From contig NZ_JARBWD010000001.1 in the NCBI RefSeq assembly GCF_030140925.1, positions 1,426,001-1,490,000 of the forward strand: 64,000 nt of DNA, written 5' to 3'. The notes beneath the pieces were generated by a model, which had not been told where the DNA came from, did no database searches, and worked only from the letters and a program-made list of their open reading frames with translations. Both the position numbers and the translations under genes were made by a program. The DNA is from Parerythrobacter aestuarii. Its GTDB lineage: Bacteria > Pseudomonadota > Alphaproteobacteria > Sphingomonadales > Sphingomonadaceae. Shown piece by piece: positions 56,194 through 63,860 of this stretch. Each line of letters starts with the position of its first letter. Positions within the stretch are counted from its first letter, which is position 1.

Positions 56194-57161
56194 TGCGGAA
56201 ACTCGGCTGCCTCCTTGCAGCCGTCGTCCTGCTGGTGCTGGGGGCGGGCGCGTGGTTCGCCTCGGGCTGGTATGGTGCCAGTGCGCTGCAGGAAGATGCC
56301 AATTTCGTGGTTCCTTCCGGCTCCACGCTGACAGCTGTTGCGGAGAAGCTCGAGGAAGAAGGTGTGATCGGTTCGGCCGATGCCTTCCTGCTGCGGGCCA
56401 AGCTGCTGGGCGGTGGCGACCCGATCCAGGCCGGTGAGTTCGAGCTCGAGGCCGGTATCAGCCCGTCGGGAATCTTTGACAAGCTCCAGCGTGGCGAGAC
56501 GATCAATCGCTTTGTCACCATCCCGGAAGGCATGCCTTCGATCATGGTCTGGGAACGGCTGATGGCGGAAGACCTGCTGACAGGCGAAATCCCGGTGCCC
56601 GAAGAAGGCTCGGTCCTGCCTGATACCTATTCCTTCGAGCGCGGCGAGGAGCGCACCGCAGTGCTCGCGCGAATGCAAGCCGCAATGCGCAATTATCTTG
56701 CTGAGGCCTGGCCAAAGCGTGGACCGGATACCGCTGTCGACAACATGAAGGACGCGGTTATCCTTGCTTCGATTGTCGAGAAGGAAACCGGCAAGGCTTC
56801 CGAGCGCGAGATGGTCGCCGGGCTATATTCCAACCGCGTGAAGACCGGGATGCTGCTGCAGGCCGACCCGACGATTATCTACCCCATCACCAAGGGTAAG
56901 CCGCTTGGTCGTCGTATCCGCCAATCGGAGATCGCGGCGATCAACGGGTACAACACCTATACGCGGCTTGGGTTGCCTGAAGGCCCGATCACCAATCCTG
57001 GGCGCGAGGCGATTGCTGCTGTGCTCAACCCGGCGAAAACCAGCGCGATTTACATGGTCGCTGACGGCACTGGCGGACACAAGTTCGCCGATACGCTGGA
57101 TGAGCACAACGCCAATGTCGAAGAGTGGTACAAGCTGCGGGAAGAACGGGGCGAAATGTGA
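56193..57161 (+). CDS. mltG: endolytic murein transglycosylase MltG
   Basis: Inner-membrane lytic transglycosylase (322 residues) that cuts nascent glycan strands and sets their length. It has one N-terminal helix (CLLAAVVLLVLGAGAWF), a LysM-like periplasmic region and the catalytic YceG domain with Glu in ILASIVEKETG (E196) and ADPTIIYPIT. The fabF-mltG order is conserved in many proteobacteria. Confidence 0.96.
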   Translation: MRKLGCLLAAVVLLVLGAGAWFASGWYGASALQEDANFVVPSGSTLTAVAEKLEEEGVIGSADAFLLRAKLLGGGDPIQAGEFELEAGISPSGIFDKLQRGETINRFVTIPEGMPSIMVWERLMAEDLLTGEIPVPEEGSVLPDTYSFERGEERTAVLARMQAAMRNYLAEAWPKRGPDTAVDNMKDAVILASIVEKETGKASEREMVAGLYSNRVKTGMLLQADPTIIYPITKGKPLGRRIRQSEIAAINGYNTYTRLGLPEGPITNPGREAIAAVLNPAKTSAIYMVADGTGGHKFADTLDEHNANVEEWYKLREERGEM

Positions 57162-57188
57162 CCCCCGATCGGGGTCCGGGGTGACATC

Positions 57189-57707
57189 GTGAGCCATCCA
57201 CTGATCCTGACCGCATTGCTGCCCAAGGACCTGCATGGCTGGGCCACGGCCCTGCGAACTGCGCATTTCCCGCCCGAGCGGAACTATCTCGAAGCGCATG
57301 TCACGCTGTTTCATGCGATCCCCGCGCAATGCGAACGCGAGCTGGGCGAGCTGTGCAAGCGGCTGGCCGCGGAGTTCGCCCCGGTCGACGCGCGCCTGCT
57401 GGGCCTGATGTCGCTGGGGCGGGGCACGGCGCTCAGGCTTGAAAGCGAGGGCATCCTGCGCCTGCGCGATGGCATCGCCGGGCACTTTCGCGGCATGTTG
57501 ACGACGCAGGACATGCATCGCCCACGGCTGCATGTGACGATCCAGAACAAGGTCTCTCCGAAGGAAGCCGAGCGGCTTCAGGCCCTGCTCGATGGCACTA
57601 TCGAGCCTCGCGCGTTCGCCTTTCGCGGGTTGGGCCTGCACCGTTATATCGGCGGCCCGTGGGAGCATATTCGCGACTTCGTGTTCAGGGGCCAAGAAAA
57701 GGCCTGA
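57189..57707 (+). CDS. 2H phosphoesterase family protein (2'-5' RNA ligase-like)
   Basis: A 172-residue member of the 2H superfamily, whose fold hydrolyses or ligates 2'-5' and cyclic phosphodiester RNA ends. The two catalytic HxT motifs are AHVTLFH (H37) and LHVTIQNK (H115), symmetrically spaced. GTG 57189 is taken as start; it is preceded by GGGGTCCGGGGTG. It lies 27 bases behind mltG. The substrate is unknown. Confidence 0.88.
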   Translation: MSHPLILTALLPKDLHGWATALRTAHFPPERNYLEAHVTLFHAIPAQCERELGELCKRLAAEFAPVDARLLGLMSLGRGTALRLESEGILRLRDGIAGHFRGMLTTQDMHRPRLHVTIQNKVSPKEAERLQALLDGTIEPRAFAFRGLGLHRYIGGPWEHIRDFVFRGQEKA

Positions 57708-57802
57708 AACGAGGTTGACCGGGGCGCACACCCGCCCTAAATGCGCGCCCTGCTTGCGGCCAATCGCCCTGGCAGAGATGCCTCCAAAGGCGACTTTGGT
57801 AT

Positions 57803-57879
57803 GGCGGAGTAGCTCAGGTGGTTAGAGCAGCGGAATCATAATCCGCGTGTCGGGGGTTCGAGTCCCTCCTCCGCTACCA
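57803..57879 (+). tRNA. tRNA-Met (anticodon CAT), elongator type
   Basis: Acceptor GGCGGAG / CTCCGCT with a G1-U72 wobble, discriminator A, encoded CCA. The anticodon stem-loop GCGGA-ATCATAA-TCCGC carries CAT, and the T arm is GGGGGTTCGAGTCCCTC. It lacks the initiator features (mismatched 1-72 with three G-C pairs at the base of the anticodon stem). tRNA-Ile2 (CAT) cannot be excluded by sequence alone, but elongator Met fits best. Confidence 0.9.
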
Positions 57880-57899
57880 ATTCCTTGAATTGCAGTCGG

Positions 57900-59678
57900 T
57901 TACGGTCGTTTTTTCCTGAACGAGCCTTTGGGGGGCTTGGCGGCCTTGCCATCCTGCTTGTTCTTGGCCCTGTCGAACTTCTTTTTGGTGGGCTTGGCCT
58001 TTACCCGCGGTTCGCCGGCATTTCCGCGTGCATGGTGTCGCTTGCGATTGCCCTTGGCTGCGTCACGAGGCCCGGTTTCCGACCTTTCGATAAGAACGGG
58101 ATCTTCGTCACCGTCCGTACGCGCCGATCGTACAGTGGCCTCCGCGAATTTGTCGGCAATCTGGCGCGGGATCTGGAAGTAGGTTTCATCGGGTCCGATG
58201 CGGATCGCGCCGACTTCGTTGCGGGTGATATGGCCGCGGCGGCATAGTAGCGGCAGGATCCAGCGCGGGTCGGCATTCTGGCGGCGGCCCAGGTCAAGCC
58301 GGAACCAGACAGTGTCCTCGAAGCCGGGCCGGTGTCGCTCCTTCTGCGCTTCCCGCCGTGCCTCCGGCGTGTTGGCGATCAGGTCTTCGGGTTCGGGCAT
58401 GGACGCACGGTGGGCCTGCACAAGCATGGCAGCGATTTCCGTGGGCGTCCGCTCGGCGAGCAAACGTTTGGCCAGTTCCCGGTCACCGTCGTCGACTTCG
58501 ACAGGGGCGAGCAGCTTCTCCAGCAAACGCTCCTGGTCCCTTGTCTTGATTGCATCGCGATCCGGAGCTTCGGTCCACTGCGCGTTGATCTTCGCGTGGC
58601 GCATCATCGATTCGACACGTTTGCGACGTGAGAAGGGCACGATCAGCACGGCAGTGCCTTTCTTCCCGGCGCGCCCGGTGCGACCGGATCGGTGCTGCAA
58701 AGTTTCCGCGTCTCGCGGAATCTCGACATGGATGACCAGGCTGAGCGTCGGCAGGTCGATCCCGCGCGCGGCAACGTCGGTTGCGACGCAAACCCGAGCG
58801 CGACGGTCCCGCAACGCCTGCAGCGCCTGGTTGCGCTCGGATTGGGAATGCTCGCCCGACAGCGCCACGACGGCAAAGCCGCGTTCCTGCAGTGTGGCAT
58901 GCAGATGACGCACCTTTTCCCGTGTCGCGCAGAACAGGATCGCGGTTTCAGCTTCGTGATACCGCAGCAGGTTAACGACGGCGTTCTCGATCTCGGGCGG
59001 AGATACGGTCACCGCCTGATAGGAGATGTCGCCATGGCCGCGTCCTTCGCTGATGGTGGCGATCCGCAAGGCATCGCGTTGGTACCGGCGGGCGAGTGCT
59101 TCGATCGGTCGTGGCATGGTGGCGGAGAACAGCAACGTCCGTCGCGTTTCCGGTGTAGCGTCGAGGATTTCCTCAAGCTCTTCGCGAAAGCCCATGTCGA
59201 GCATTTCGTCCGCTTCATCGAGCACCACTGCCTTGAGTGCCGAAAGGTCCAGCGCGCCCCGTTCGAGATGGTCCCGGAGCCGCCCAGGCGTTCCGACAAC
59301 GATTGTTGCCCCCGAACGCAGCGTCTTGCGCTCCTGTTGCGGGTTCATGCCGCCGACGCAGGTGGCGATCCGGGCGCCGGCTTTGCCATACAACCAGGCG
59401 AGTTCGCGGCTGACCTGCAGGGCAAGTTCGCGCGTTGGCGCAATGATCAGCGCGAGCGGCCTCTCTGCGAATGGAATGGTGTCGCTGTGGCCCAGCAATT
59501 GTTCGGCCATGGCAAGGCCGAACGCAATCGTCTTGCCCGATCCGGTTTGGGCAGAGACGACCAGATCGCGTCCGGCCGCTTGGGGCTGCATGACTTCGGC
59601 CTGCACGGGAGTCGCAGCGGCATATCCGCGTTCGACAAGGGCAGCCTGAAGGCTGGAGGGAAGGGGAGGGAAGTTCAT
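57900..59678 (-). CDS. DEAD-box RNA helicase, DbpA-like
   Basis: ATP-dependent RNA helicase (592 residues). The core has the Q motif region, Walker A SAQTGSGKT (43-50), PTREL, GTPGR, DEAD (154-157), SAT, and in the second RecA domain ARGIDLP and HRSGRTGRAG. After the core comes a region with PTEIAAMLVQAH, then a DbpA-type RNA-binding domain (TVWFRLDLGRRQNADPRWIL ... IPRQIADKFAEA). The tail is very Lys/Arg-rich. DbpA-domain helicases act in 50S assembly at helix 92 of 23S rRNA. It borders the 59.9-64 kb accessory-looking region. Confidence 0.94.
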   Translation of the reverse strand: MNFPPLPSSLQAALVERGYAAATPVQAEVMQPQAAGRDLVVSAQTGSGKTIAFGLAMAEQLLGHSDTIPFAERPLALIIAPTRELALQVSRELAWLYGKAGARIATCVGGMNPQQERKTLRSGATIVVGTPGRLRDHLERGALDLSALKAVVLDEADEMLDMGFREELEEILDATPETRRTLLFSATMPRPIEALARRYQRDALRIATISEGRGHGDISYQAVTVSPPEIENAVVNLLRYHEAETAILFCATREKVRHLHATLQERGFAVVALSGEHSQSERNQALQALRDRRARVCVATDVAARGIDLPTLSLVIHVEIPRDAETLQHRSGRTGRAGKKGTAVLIVPFSRRKRVESMMRHAKINAQWTEAPDRDAIKTRDQERLLEKLLAPVEVDDGDRELAKRLLAERTPTEIAAMLVQAHRASMPEPEDLIANTPEARREAQKERHRPGFEDTVWFRLDLGRRQNADPRWILPLLCRRGHITRNEVGAIRIGPDETYFQIPRQIADKFAEATVRSARTDGDEDPVLIERSETGPRDAAKGNRKRHHARGNAGEPRVKAKPTKKKFDRAKNKQDGKAAKPPKGSFRKKRP

Positions 59679-59921
59679 GGCGTGGGCCTGCAATCAGAGG
59701 GGTATGAGCATTCGCTGCGAATGGCGAATTCGCTCTTCGCATGGTGAGTGCTTGGGCAATCGGGCTTGCGTGCTCGCCGTCCCCATAGGCTGGTAATTCG
59801 ATCTTGGCTTGCGAAAAATGGAATTCGCCCGCCGGCCCTTCGTTTCATTGGCAGGAATGAGCCCCGTTCACAGGGGCCGATCTTGCAACCGGCGAGAGGA
59901 AAGAAGCGGCGCGACCAGACA
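59679..59921. other. gap before the accessory-looking right-end region
   Basis: These 243 bases between the helicase start and the end of the DUF371-RsmI gene hold no convincing gene. They presumably contain the helicase promoter on the minus strand. Confidence 0.4.
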
Positions 59922-61196
59922 CTAAGTACCAGCGCTACCGTCAGAATCCTCCAGGGCATGCTTGATAGCGAGGACCGCTTGGAACATGTCACGGGGCTTG
60001 GCGCCACTGGCAGCGGAAAGTGCATTGGCGATGGTCTTGGTCGATACGCCGTCAGCGAGAAGGCTGGTCGCCATTCTTGCCAGATCATCGGGCAGGTCGA
60101 TCTCTTGGACCGGCTCGCCAGGAGCGATGACAATCGTGTACTCTCCGCTGACCGTTGGCCAGGTCGCAACTTCATCCAGCATTTCTTGCGCAGTACCGCG
60201 AAGGACGCTCTCACCCGGCTTGGTCAAGTTCCGGCAGACAGCCAACCTGCGGTTTGCCAGCAGCTGTGCGATATGGTGCAGCGTTTCTTTGAGCCGGTGC
60301 GGCGCTTCGAAGACAACCGTCGTATGCTCGGCTTCTCGCAGTTTCTTGAGCGTTCGTTCGCGCGCACCTGCCTTGGTAGGCAAGAAGCCCATGAAGCGGA
60401 AGTCATTGGTCGGCAGTCCCGCTATCGAAAGTGCTGTACCAATCGAGCTTGGGCCGGGTACAGGCGCGATCGCGATATCCGCGTCGATAGCGGCGCACAA
60501 AAGGGGATAGCCCGGGTCCGACAGCATCGGCATTCCGGCTTCCGAAATCAACGCGACCCGGCGTCCATCCTCGAGTGCGGCCATCGCCATGTCCGTTCTC
60601 TGCGCTTCGTTATGCGCGTGAAAAGAGACGATATTTGCTCGGACACTGCCGAGGACGTTCTTGGCCGAACGCGTGTCCTCCGCCAGGATCAGGTCGGCAC
60701 TTTCAAGGGTGGCGATCGCGCGAGGCGACATATCCGAAACGTTGCCGATCGGCATGCCGACGACGAAGAGCGCTCCGCACCGGTCTCCTCCAGTCTCATT
60801 CACCAATATTTCCAGCTCCGCTCCCGGCAACCGAAGGGCAGCGACAAGGTCGCGATCGAGGGCTGCTGCACCCTTGTCTGCATCGACAAAAAGGCTGCGA
60901 TGCTGGAATTGTGAGTTGGTGCGAATGATCAGGGGATCGGATGTGATGTAGAAAGGATTGACCCGGGCGTGGACTATGTCGCGGAAGTCGCCGCACACGA
61001 GTTCGATCCGGACCTCGCCGCGCAGTTCGAGAAGTTCTTCCCTGTTGCCGGTGGCTGCAACCCCGATGATACAGGTCCCCGACGCGCTGAGGTCCGTTTC
61101 CGGGACAAACTCGAACGTTCGCGCATGCGTGGCCTTGATGTTGGGATGCCCGTGCGCATGCAGGCGGACGGACGAATTCTCAGTCTTCTTGGACAA
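59922..61196 (-). CDS. DUF371-like domain fused to an RsmI-type 16S rRNA 2'-O-methyltransferase
   Basis: A 424-residue, two-domain protein. Residues about 16-133 match the pattern I know from the archaeal DUF371 family: GHPNIKATH, TFEF, GTCIIGVAA, GEVRIELVCGD, PLIIRTNS, RSLFVDADKGAAALDRDL. Residues about 141-395 form a tetrapyrrole-methylase-fold RsmI domain: LFVVGMPIGNVSD, ILAEDTRSAKNVL, LISEAGMPMLSDPGYPLL, PVPGPSSIGTALS, FEAPHRLKETL. RsmI methylates C1402 of 16S rRNA. TTG 61196 is used: AAAGGG stands six bases before it, and homology begins just after. The domain pairing is unusual, and the RsmI half is divergent (GMPIGN instead of ATPIGN). It is divergent from the TrmH-like gene. Confidence 0.8.
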   Translation of the reverse strand: MSKKTENSSVRLHAHGHPNIKATHARTFEFVPETDLSASGTCIIGVAATGNREELLELRGEVRIELVCGDFRDIVHARVNPFYITSDPLIIRTNSQFQHRSLFVDADKGAAALDRDLVAALRLPGAELEILVNETGGDRCGALFVVGMPIGNVSDMSPRAIATLESADLILAEDTRSAKNVLGSVRANIVSFHAHNEAQRTDMAMAALEDGRRVALISEAGMPMLSDPGYPLLCAAIDADIAIAPVPGPSSIGTALSIAGLPTNDFRFMGFLPTKAGARERTLKKLREAEHTTVVFEAPHRLKETLHHIAQLLANRRLAVCRNLTKPGESVLRGTAQEMLDEVATWPTVSGEYTIVIAPGEPVQEIDLPDDLARMATSLLADGVSTKTIANALSAASGAKPRDMFQAVLAIKHALEDSDGSAGT

Positions 61197-61392
61197 TCTC
61201 GCCCTTTCTGATCGGTTCGTTTGGCGTTCTCGGCTAGATTGATCCGCTTCGCAACCAAAGGCGCACCTGCAAGAGTTCATGACGATCCCGGCCGAGCCTT
61301 GAAATGGCCGTTCATGGTCGCCAGACGGTATCAGGAAGGTGGCCTTCCGGGGCCGGCTCAAAACTATAGCCCTGCATGAAAGTCGAGAACAA
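61197..61392. promoter_or_regulatory. divergent promoter region of the two rRNA/tRNA methyltransferase genes
   Basis: These 196 bases separate the DUF371-RsmI and TrmH-like starts. I see no reliable promoter boxes or operator dyad. Opposite orientation of the two genes implies control from here. Confidence 0.4.
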
Positions 61393-61902
61393 ATGGAAAC
61401 GAGTGACTCAGCCAAGTTCCGGCAGATCCGCCACAAGCCGGTCCTTGAGGCGACGTCGGATGCCGACCTGATAGTCGCCTGCATGCAAATGCGAACCAAC
61501 GCGAATCTTTCGGCGATCCTGCGAACTGCGAGTTGCTGTGGCTTGCAGCGAGTCCTGGTGGAGGGAAGGGCATCGGTCGAGAAAAAGATCGCGCGCGATG
61601 GCGCTAACACCATCGAGATCGAGAAGCGCAACACGCTGGAGCCAGCGCTGTTGCAGCTGCGGAAAGAGGGATACCGCCTCATCGGGCTTGAGCAGACCAC
61701 GAACTCGAGCTGCTTGTACGACTTTGCCTACCCGCAGAAATCCGTGCTTGTGATCGGGAACGAGCGCTCGGGAATTAGCGAGGGCCTGCTCGATATTCTA
61801 GACGACGTGGTCGAGATCCCGATGTACGGGGTGCCGTACAGCTTCAACGCAGCCGTCGCGACGTCGCTGGCAATCTACGAGTTTCGCCGACAGCATAGGT
61901 AA
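61393..61902 (+). CDS. TrmH/SpoU-type RNA 2'-O-methyltransferase
   Basis: Compact SPOUT enzyme of 169 residues with the three family motifs: RTNANLSAILRTA (34-46), LVIGNERSGISE (119-130) and IPMYGVPYSFNAAVATSLAIYE (142-163). It has no substrate-binding N-terminal domain like RlmB, so tRNA or rRNA substrate is open. It may be tRNA Gm18-like by size. ATG 61393 is used; the reading frame extends to 61339. GTG/ATG start choices have only weak ribosome-binding sites. This is a second SpoU enzyme beside rlmB at 5.8 kb and stands next to a phosphopantetheinyl transferase. Confidence 0.88.
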   Translation: METSDSAKFRQIRHKPVLEATSDADLIVACMQMRTNANLSAILRTASCCGLQRVLVEGRASVEKKIARDGANTIEIEKRNTLEPALLQLRKEGYRLIGLEQTTNSSCLYDFAYPQKSVLVIGNERSGISEGLLDILDDVVEIPMYGVPYSFNAAVATSLAIYEFRRQHR

Positions 61903-61990
61903 TGTGGCGACTCTGGGTGTAGTTTTCTTGGCCGATGTGAGGTCTGATCGCACGCCATGCGTTAGTCTGGGGGTAAGCCAAGAGGTCGCT

Positions 61991-62716
61991 ATGCATTTGC
62001 CGGACGGGGAAGGGCACCTTTGGGTGGCGCCCATTGAAGATGAGGACAGCCAGGCGAGTGAGCGCTGGATAGAATGGCTCTCCGAGAACGAGCGCAAGCG
62101 CTATGAAGGGATCGTTCTGCCGGGGGCAAAGACCCAGTTTGCTGCCGGTCGGGCCTTGCTGAAGTCCCTCCTGTCGGAATATTGCCAAATCCATCCTCGG
62201 GAATGTGTCATTCGCCCAGATCATCTGGGTCGGCCATTTCTTGAATTCCCAACTGGCTTTGAAGCCTTTGATTTCAACCTTTCGCACACAGGTGGAATGG
62301 TTGTGTGCATGATTGCTAGGAATTGCAGATTGGGAGTCGATGTCGAGAATGTGCAAAGACGGCTAGAATACCCGACGCTCGCGCCGCTATTTCTTTCAGC
62401 GGAAGAACAGGCCCGAATTAGCCGATTGCAGCCTGCAGAGCGCGACCAATCGCTGATCGAAACCTGGGTTACCAAGGAAGCCTATGCCAAGGCCAGAGGT
62501 CTTGGATTACGACTTCCTTTGACAGGATTGATGTGCGACTTCACCAATAAGGTGCCAGAGGTGATTTTCTCAGAAGGATTCGAGCCAGATCCACCGTCTT
62601 GGTGTTTCTGGCGATTTGATCAATACGGCTTCAAAATCGCAGTCGCCGCGTCATCCAATCCGCCACTGTCACGGGTCATTGTAAAAGAACGATGCCTTTC
62701 ACAGGCTTCGATATGA
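61991..62716 (+). CDS. Sfp-type 4'-phosphopantetheinyl transferase
   Basis: Transfers phosphopantetheine from CoA to carrier proteins of NRPS/PKS or fatty-acid type (241 residues). The motifs are FNLSHTGG (95-102), GVDVE (115-119, Mg2+ ligands) and the WVTKEAYAKARGLG block (159-171). ATG 61991 has AGAGG six bases upstream and gives the typical start LPDGEGHLWVAPI; the longer GTG start at 61904 is unlikely. GC is lower than in the housekeeping parts (two sampled 60-base lines were 48% and 53%, one in lon 65%). In the Sfp class it suggests a specialised pathway. Housekeeping AcpS is a different, shorter type. Confidence 0.92.
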   Translation: MHLPDGEGHLWVAPIEDEDSQASERWIEWLSENERKRYEGIVLPGAKTQFAAGRALLKSLLSEYCQIHPRECVIRPDHLGRPFLEFPTGFEAFDFNLSHTGGMVVCMIARNCRLGVDVENVQRRLEYPTLAPLFLSAEEQARISRLQPAERDQSLIETWVTKEAYAKARGLGLRLPLTGLMCDFTNKVPEVIFSEGFEPDPPSWCFWRFDQYGFKIAVAASSNPPLSRVIVKERCLSQASI

Positions 62717-62750
62717 TCAAGACCAATCCAGATCGGGCCAATTGCAGGGA

Positions 62751-63746
62751 TCAGAAAGTCGACTCTGCATGCGATTGGGCTTTCTTCCATTCGCCGAGCA
62801 GACGATTGATTTCGGCGTTCGAATCATTGGGTGCACCTTGGTTCTCCGTCGCCAAGGCGATCATGGCTTTCGCCAGCCCTCCATGAAGGTCAATCCGAGG
62901 CTCGAACGGACCGATAAGGCTTTCCAGAAGGGTGAGATCGTAACGCTGATCCCAGCTCGACATTTCTGCAAGGAAGCAGTCAGGCCCCAATTTTTCTATC
63001 AACCAATCCGAGGGTATGCCGATTGGCTTGAAAATTCCCCCGACAGACTTGGCACACAGTTCATAATAATCGCGCCAAGATATGGTTTCCGGGTTAGCAA
63101 GCAGCACGGTGCGGCCGAATGCCTCGGGCCGCTCAATCAGTCTGGCGATCGCTGTTCCCGCATCGTTGGAGTGCAACACATTCCATAGTGCCGAACCATC
63201 GTCAGCCAGAACCGAGGGGCCCCCGGTCACCAACGGGGCTATCCAGTAGTCATCTTCAAACAATTGCCCGTCAAGATAACATCCCTCTCGGTAACATGCA
63301 CCAAGACGAAGGATCAACGATGAAACCCTTCCGCCGATGGTGGCATCGTTGAATACCTGCTCCATTTCGTATTTGGCTGACGCGTATTCGGTAAGAACTG
63401 AAACTTGCGAACTCTCTGTAATTGGCCGAGGAATTCCGCCGCCATTAACCAGAACAGTCGATGTCGTTACGATACGCTGGCCAATCGGCACTGCCTCGAT
63501 CAACTCCGCAGCTTCATCGGCGGTATAGCATGCAAGGTCGATAATGACCTCGAAGCGTTGCTGCTGCAGGAATTCCGAAAATGCGCCCTGCTTTCTATCG
63601 ATAAGAATAGTTGAAGCAGGCGTCTCGAGAAAGGCATGCGTTGATTGGCCACGGTGAAGAAGCGTGACTTCGTGGCCGGCCTGGATACATTGGTCGACGA
63701 CACCGACGCCTACCATTCCTGTGCCGCCAACTACCAAAACTCTCAT
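62751..63746 (-). CDS. NAD-dependent epimerase/dehydratase-like SDR protein
   Basis: Extended short-chain dehydrogenase fold, 331 residues. The Rossmann motif is VLVVGGTGMVGVGVV, followed by a DLACY motif, catalytic-type S in TTSTVLVNGG and YASAK (Tyr/Lys). This resembles NDP-sugar or isoflavone-reductase-like epimerases, with no clear substrate. ATG 63746 has AGGCGG four bases upstream. Convergent with the phosphopantetheinyl transferase gene, 34 bases apart. Confidence 0.85.
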   Translation of the reverse strand: MRVLVVGGTGMVGVGVVDQCIQAGHEVTLLHRGQSTHAFLETPASTILIDRKQGAFSEFLQQQRFEVIIDLACYTADEAAELIEAVPIGQRIVTTSTVLVNGGGIPRPITESSQVSVLTEYASAKYEMEQVFNDATIGGRVSSLILRLGACYREGCYLDGQLFEDDYWIAPLVTGGPSVLADDGSALWNVLHSNDAGTAIARLIERPEAFGRTVLLANPETISWRDYYELCAKSVGGIFKPIGIPSDWLIEKLGPDCFLAEMSSWDQRYDLTLLESLIGPFEPRIDLHGGLAKAMIALATENQGAPNDSNAEINRLLGEWKKAQSHAESTF

Positions 63747-63860
63747 TGTCCGCCTGGTCCTCGGGCTAGGTCGAGTCGTCGGCCATGTTTCCTGTTGCAG
63801 CGGCTCTGTCTGCCGCATGGAAGATGGATCGGTTGGAAATCCGGAAGCACGGGACGCATC

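Noticed and set aside
60969-61211. 80-residue plus-strand frame within the DUF371 region
   Set aside because: Reads acceptably as protein, but the minus strand encodes the recognisable DUF371 pattern.
61197-61700. N-terminal extension of the DUF371-RsmI frame back to 61700
   Set aside because: Overlaps the TrmH-like gene on the other strand; homology and a ribosome-binding site support the TTG at 61196.
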